Shown: in pieces, positions 60,486 to 64,000 of the stretch | Numbering within the stretch: the stretch's first letter is position 1 | Layout: each line of letters opens with the position of its first letter | NCBI RefSeq assembly: GCF_030694085.1 | Contig: NZ_JAUXZE010000073.1 | Coordinates: 1-64,000, forward strand | DNA from: Tabrizicola sp. | GTDB taxonomy: Bacteria; Pseudomonadota; Alphaproteobacteria; Rhodobacterales; Rhodobacteraceae | DNA: 64,000 nucleotides | Direction of reading: 5' to 3' | Notes under the pieces: generated by a model | Database searches by the model: none | What the model was told of the DNA's origin: nothing | Seen by the model: the letters and a program-made list of their open reading frames with translations, nothing else | Program-made: the position numbers and the translations under genes

Positions 60486-61742
60486 ATGCCGCTGATCCGT
60501 TCGTGGGTCCAAAGCGCCAACGCGCCGGACCATCCGTTTCCCCTGAACAACCTGCCGTGCGGGGTGTTCTCCTCCAGCGCCGACGAACCGCGCTGCGGTG
60601 TGGCCATCGGTGATTTCGTGCTGGATGTGGCCGCGCTGGAAGAGGCGGGGCTGCTGGCCTTGCCGGACGGCCCGCTGCTGGATGTGCCCTTCTGGAACGA
60701 TGTGATGGAGGCCGGCCCCGATGTCTGGTCGGCGCTGCGGTCGCGGTTGACCGCGCTGCTGGCGGAAGGCGCGGCCGATCGCGCAGCGGTCGAACCCTGC
60801 CTTGTCCCGCTGGCCGATGTGACGCTGCACATGCCCTTCCTGGTCAGCGAATACACCGATTTCTACGCCGGACGGCACCATGCCTTCAACGTCGGCACCA
60901 TGTTCCGCGGGGCCGAAAACGCCCTGCCGCCGAACTGGCTGCATATCCCCATCGGCTACAATGGCCGGGCCTCGTCGGTCGTGGTCAGCGGCACCGAGGT
61001 GCGCCGCCCCTGGGGGCAACTGAAGGGGCCGAACGACGACGCCCCGCGCTTTGCGCCCTCGGCCCGGTTTGACATCGAGCTGGAGATGGGGGCCGTCGTC
61101 GGCACCCCCTCTGACGGGCCGGTGACCGTGGCCGAGGCCGATGCGATGATCTTCGGCTATGTCCTTTTGAACGACTGGTCGGCGCGCGACATCCAGGCCT
61201 GGGAATACCAGCCGCTGGGTCCGTTTCAGGCCAAGGCGACGGCCACGACCATCAGCCCCTGGATCGTGATGCGCGCAGCACTTGAACCATTCCGCACCCC
61301 GACCCCGCCGCGCGAGGTGCCGCTCTTGCCGCACCTTCAGGAACCCGGGCCGATGCTGTACGACATCGCCCTTGAAGTCAGCCTGACGCCCGAGGGCGGC
61401 ACGGAAACCGTCATCTCGCGCACCAATTATGCCGAGATGTATTATTCCGCCGCGCAGCAACTGGCGCAACACAGCACCTGCGGCTGCCCGATGAACACGG
61501 GCGACCTGCTAGGGTCCGGCACCATTTCCGGCCCCACGAAAGAGTCTCGCGGCAGCCTCTTGGAACTGTCCTGGGGCGGCAAGGAGCCCTTCGCCATCGC
61601 AGGCGGCACGCGCAGTTTCGTCGAGGACAACGACACCCTGACCTTGCGCGGTCGGTGCAAGGGTGACGGCTACACCATCGGCTTCGGCGACTGCACGGGC
61701 CGCGTGATCCCGGCGCTGGCCGACCCCTACAAAAGGACCTAG
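60486..61742 (+). CDS. fahA: Fumarylacetoacetase
   Basis: A 418-residue FAH-fold hydrolase splitting fumarylacetoacetate to fumarate and acetoacetate. SWVQSANAPDHPFPLNNLPC is the N-terminal SH3-like domain start; YTDFYAGRHHAFNVGTMF and LNDWSARDIQAWEYQPLG hold Ca2+ and catalytic residues. The longer frame from 60375 overlaps hmgA; GAGGGCAG before the ATG at 60486 fits. It is the last step of the pathway. Confidence 0.94.
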   Translation: MPLIRSWVQSANAPDHPFPLNNLPCGVFSSSADEPRCGVAIGDFVLDVAALEEAGLLALPDGPLLDVPFWNDVMEAGPDVWSALRSRLTALLAEGAADRAAVEPCLVPLADVTLHMPFLVSEYTDFYAGRHHAFNVGTMFRGAENALPPNWLHIPIGYNGRASSVVVSGTEVRRPWGQLKGPNDDAPRFAPSARFDIELEMGAVVGTPSDGPVTVAEADAMIFGYVLLNDWSARDIQAWEYQPLGPFQAKATATTISPWIVMRAALEPFRTPTPPREVPLLPHLQEPGPMLYDIALEVSLTPEGGTETVISRTNYAEMYYSAAQQLAQHSTCGCPMNTGDLLGSGTISGPTKESRGSLLELSWGGKEPFAIAGGTRSFVEDNDTLTLRGRCKGDGYTIGFGDCTGRVIPALADPYKRT

Positions 61743-61745
61743 ACC

Positions 61746-62696
61746 ATGGCCAAGGCTTTCGCGTCGCAAGGCGACCTGAGCGACAAGACAATCAGCTTTG
61801 TGGAAATCGGCGACGGCCTTTACGCCTTTACCGCCGAGGGCGACCCAAACTCGGGCGTCGTCATCGGCGACGATTCCGTGATGGTGGTCGAGGCGCAGGC
61901 CACCCCGCGCCTGGCGCAGAAGGTGATCGACTGCATCCGGGGCGTGACCGACAAGCCGATCTCCCATGTCGTCCTGACCCACTACCACGCCGTCCGCGTT
62001 CTGGGCGCCAGCGCCTTCAACGCGCCGCAGGTCATCATGTCCGAAGCCGCCCGCAACATGGTGGCCGAGCGCGGGCAGGAAGACTGGGACAGCGAATTCC
62101 AGCGCTTTCCGCGCCTGTTCCAGGGCCATGAATCGATCCCCGGCCTGACCTGGCCGACCACGACCTTCAACGGCAAGATGTCGGTCTGGCTGGGCAAGCG
62201 GCGGGTCGATCTTCTGCAACTGGGCCGCGCCCATACCGCCGGGGACGCGGTGATCCATGTGCCCGATGCGAACGTGATGTTCACCGGCGACATCGTCGAG
62301 GCCCATTCCGCCTGCTACTGCGGTGACGGCCATTTCGCCGACTGGGGCACCACGTTGGAAGCGATCCGCGCCTATGACCTTGACGCCATCGCCCCCGGTC
62401 GCGGGGATGCCGTTGTCGGGCGCGCTGCGGTCAACGCAGCACTGGATCGCACCAAGGATTTCGTGGAAAGCACCTACCGGCCCGTCGCCCGCATCGCCGC
62501 GCGCAACGGCAGTCTCAAGGAAGCCTGGGACGCCTGTCGCGCCGAATGTGACCCCAAGTTCAAGGACTATGCGATCTACGAACATTGCCTGCCCTTCAAC
62601 GTCGCCCGCGCCTATGACGAGGCGCGCGGGATCAGCCACCCCCGGATCTGGACCGCGCAGCGCGACCTGGAGATGTGGGCGGCCTTGCAGGGCTGA
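61746..62696 (+). CDS. MBL-fold metallohydrolase of the homogentisate operon
   Basis: A 316-residue metallo-beta-lactamase-fold protein. The classic HxHxDH motif is altered: here LTHYHAVRVLGA, keeping the first two His but with Val and Arg where Asp and His are normally found. Other elements (LGRAHTAGDAVIHVP, VMFTGDIVE) are intact, so a one-metal or altered site is likely. It may process a pathway thioester or lactone. It starts 4 nt after the fumarylacetoacetase stop and is followed by a hydroxylase gene. Confidence 0.85.
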   Translation: MAKAFASQGDLSDKTISFVEIGDGLYAFTAEGDPNSGVVIGDDSVMVVEAQATPRLAQKVIDCIRGVTDKPISHVVLTHYHAVRVLGASAFNAPQVIMSEAARNMVAERGQEDWDSEFQRFPRLFQGHESIPGLTWPTTTFNGKMSVWLGKRRVDLLQLGRAHTAGDAVIHVPDANVMFTGDIVEAHSACYCGDGHFADWGTTLEAIRAYDLDAIAPGRGDAVVGRAAVNAALDRTKDFVESTYRPVARIAARNGSLKEAWDACRAECDPKFKDYAIYEHCLPFNVARAYDEARGISHPRIWTAQRDLEMWAALQG

Positions 62697-62717
62697 ACGG
62701 ACCATCGGGAGGAAGCC

Positions 62718-64000
62718 ATGACCGACCTCGTTGCCGAACGCTACCGGCTGGCGTTCCGCCTATATCCCTATGCCCGGTCGCCGGATCAGGATGCGCCTGC
62801 ACCCGCGCGCCACAAGGTGATCATCGCGGGCGGCGGGCCCATCGGCCTGGCCACGGCGCTTGACCTTGGGCGGCGCGGCGTGCCGGTCGTGCTTCTGGAC
62901 GACCACGAAGGCGCGGGTCTTGGCAGCCGGGCGCTGTGCTTTGCCAAGCGCACGCTGGAAATCTGCGACCGTCTGGGTGCTGCCGGGCCGATGCTGGACA
63001 AGGGGGTCCAGTGGAACGTCGGCAAGGTCTTCCACGACGACCGGCTCTTGTATGAATTCAACCTCTTGCCCGAGGGCGGCCATGCCTTCCCGGCCTTCAT
63101 CAACCTGCAGCAGCCCTGGTTCGAAAAGTTCCTGCACGACGCCATCCTTGCCGCGCAGGCCGAAGGTGCCCCGATCGAGCTGCGCGGCCGCAACCGCGTC
63201 GATGCCGTCACCCCTTCGGCGGACCACGTGACGCTGGACATCATGACGCCCGATGGCCCCTACCAGCTTCAGGCCGACTGGCTGATCGCCTGCGACGGCG
63301 CCCGCAGCCCCCTGCGCGGCATGCTGGGCCTGTCCTTCGACGGGCGGGTGTTCGAGGACAACTTCCTGATCGCCGACGTGAAGATGAAGGCCGATTTCCC
63401 GACCGAACGCTGGTTCTGGTTCGAGCCGCATTTCAAGTCGGGCGATTCTGCGCTGCTGCACAAGCAGCCCGACGACATCTGGCGCATCGACTTTCAACTG
63501 GGCTGGAACATCGACCGCGCCAAGGAACTTGAACCCGCGAATATCCGCGCCCGCGTCGATGCGATGCTGGGGCCGGACGTCGCCTATGAACTGGACTGGT
63601 GTTCGATCTACACCTTCCAATGCCGCCGGATGGACAGGTTCCGCCATGGCCGCGTGCTGTTTGCTGGCGACAGCGCCCATCAGGTCAGCCCGTTCGGCGC
63701 ACGCGGCGCGAACTCGGGGATTCAGGACGTGGACAACCTGGCCTGGAAACTGGCGCTGGTGCTGGACGGGACGGCACCGGACAGCCTGCTTGACAGCTAT
63801 GATGCGGAACGGGTTCACGGCGCGGACGAGAACATCCTGAACTCCACCCGCGCCACCGATTTCATCACGCCGAAGACCCCGGTGTCCAAGCTCTTCCGCA
63901 ACGCGGTGCTGACGCTGGCCGAGCATCTGCCCTTTGCCCGAACCGTCGTGAACTCGGGGCGGCTGTCGCTGCCCTGCACCTATGACGGATCGGCCTTGAA
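62718..64000 (+). CDS. FAD-dependent aromatic hydroxylase (partial, cut by window end)
   Basis: The first 427 residues of a class A flavin monooxygenase. GxGxxG is in IIAGGGPIGLATALDLGRRG, the DG motif in LIACDGARSPLRGMLG, and GD in VLFAGDSAHQVSPFGARGAN followed by SGIQDVDNLAWKL. The overall order matches 3-(3-hydroxyphenyl)propionate/phenol-type hydroxylases that add OH ortho to an existing hydroxyl with NAD(P)H. GGGAGGAAGCC precedes the ATG. In this operon it could make homogentisate from 3-hydroxyphenylacetate. The C-terminal thioredoxin-like end is outside the window. Confidence 0.88.
   Translation, partial: MTDLVAERYRLAFRLYPYARSPDQDAPAPARHKVIIAGGGPIGLATALDLGRRGVPVVLLDDHEGAGLGSRALCFAKRTLEICDRLGAAGPMLDKGVQWNVGKVFHDDRLLYEFNLLPEGGHAFPAFINLQQPWFEKFLHDAILAAQAEGAPIELRGRNRVDAVTPSADHVTLDIMTPDGPYQLQADWLIACDGARSPLRGMLGLSFDGRVFEDNFLIADVKMKADFPTERWFWFEPHFKSGDSALLHKQPDDIWRIDFQLGWNIDRAKELEPANIRARVDAMLGPDVAYELDWCSIYTFQCRRMDRFRHGRVLFAGDSAHQVSPFGARGANSGIQDVDNLAWKLALVLDGTAPDSLLDSYDAERVHGADENILNSTRATDFITPKTPVSKLFRNAVLTLAEHLPFARTVVNSGRLSLPCTYDGSAL

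Noticed and set aside
1..64000. CRISPR array or prophage structural genes
   Set aside because: No spaced direct repeats and no capsid, tail or terminase genes were found.

Overview
The window is high-GC DNA packed with short-spaced and ATGA-overlapping genes. It most likely comes from an alphaproteobacterium of the Rhodobacteraceae/Paracoccaceae. Supporting features are several DUF1127 proteins, a DUF3772-type MscS channel next to cysK, twin-arginine solute-binding proteins, a TTT (TctABC) transporter, and a CCCCGGGATATTT...AAGATGAA intergenic motif that I associate with this family. The organism call is inference; no rRNA or marker gene is present.

Layout. 1-8 kb: tail of a DHA2 drug transporter, a tiny DUF1127 protein, a YegD-like Hsp70, an AraC regulator, a three-gene set (YtkA/FixH-like protein, dihaem peroxidase, membrane protein), then a hydrolase/quinone-oxidoreductase pair. 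8-13 kb: a PPOX protein coupled to a PPOX-GAF-winged-helix regulator, then a BBE-type flavin oxidase with a cytochrome c. 13-18.5 kb is eroding: a MATE transporter with an in-frame amber stop, a Tat-exported unknown, a DUF1127 protein with a hexanucleotide expansion, a frameshifted GlxA regulator, and small XRE/AlpA regulators beside tRNA-Ser(GGA). 18.8-23.6 kb is housekeeping: AlaX, MscS, CysK.

23.6-33.4 kb is a creatinine/creatine catabolic region: GlxA regulator, Pot-type ABC importer, LysR, creatininase, and after a VOC/TetR pair, creatinase. The predicted end products are sarcosine and urea. 33.5-37.3 kb is a LysR-controlled operon (DoxX, extradiol-type dioxygenase, Xi-class glutathione transferase, carboxylesterase) resembling quinone detoxification sets. 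37.4-44.5 kb is a complete CUT1 sugar importer with a LacI regulator and a GH127 beta-L-arabinofuranosidase, preceded by two LacI-type operators. 44.6-45.4 kb is a scar: an ECF sigma-factor fragment next to a multiply frameshifted IS5-family transposase.

45.4-57.3 kb is the most interesting part. It is a divergent regulon around an IclR regulator, with matching ACCA-G-TGGT operators. One arm encodes TctC-TctB-TctA, a class-III PLP enzyme of the phospho-lyase type, an APH-fold kinase, a Tm-1-like protein and an SDR. The other arm encodes IclR, an aldehyde dehydrogenase, a HAD hydrolase and a class-III transaminase. The parts suggest import, phosphorylation, phospho-elimination to an aldehyde, oxidation and transamination of a hydroxylated amino acid such as 5-hydroxylysine.

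57.3-64 kb is the homogentisate pathway: two MarR regulators, maleylacetoacetate isomerase, homogentisate dioxygenase, fumarylacetoacetase, an MBL-fold protein and a flavin hydroxylase cut off by the window end. A GTTGC-N4-GCAAC operator sits exactly between the -35 and -10 elements of the hmgA promoter.
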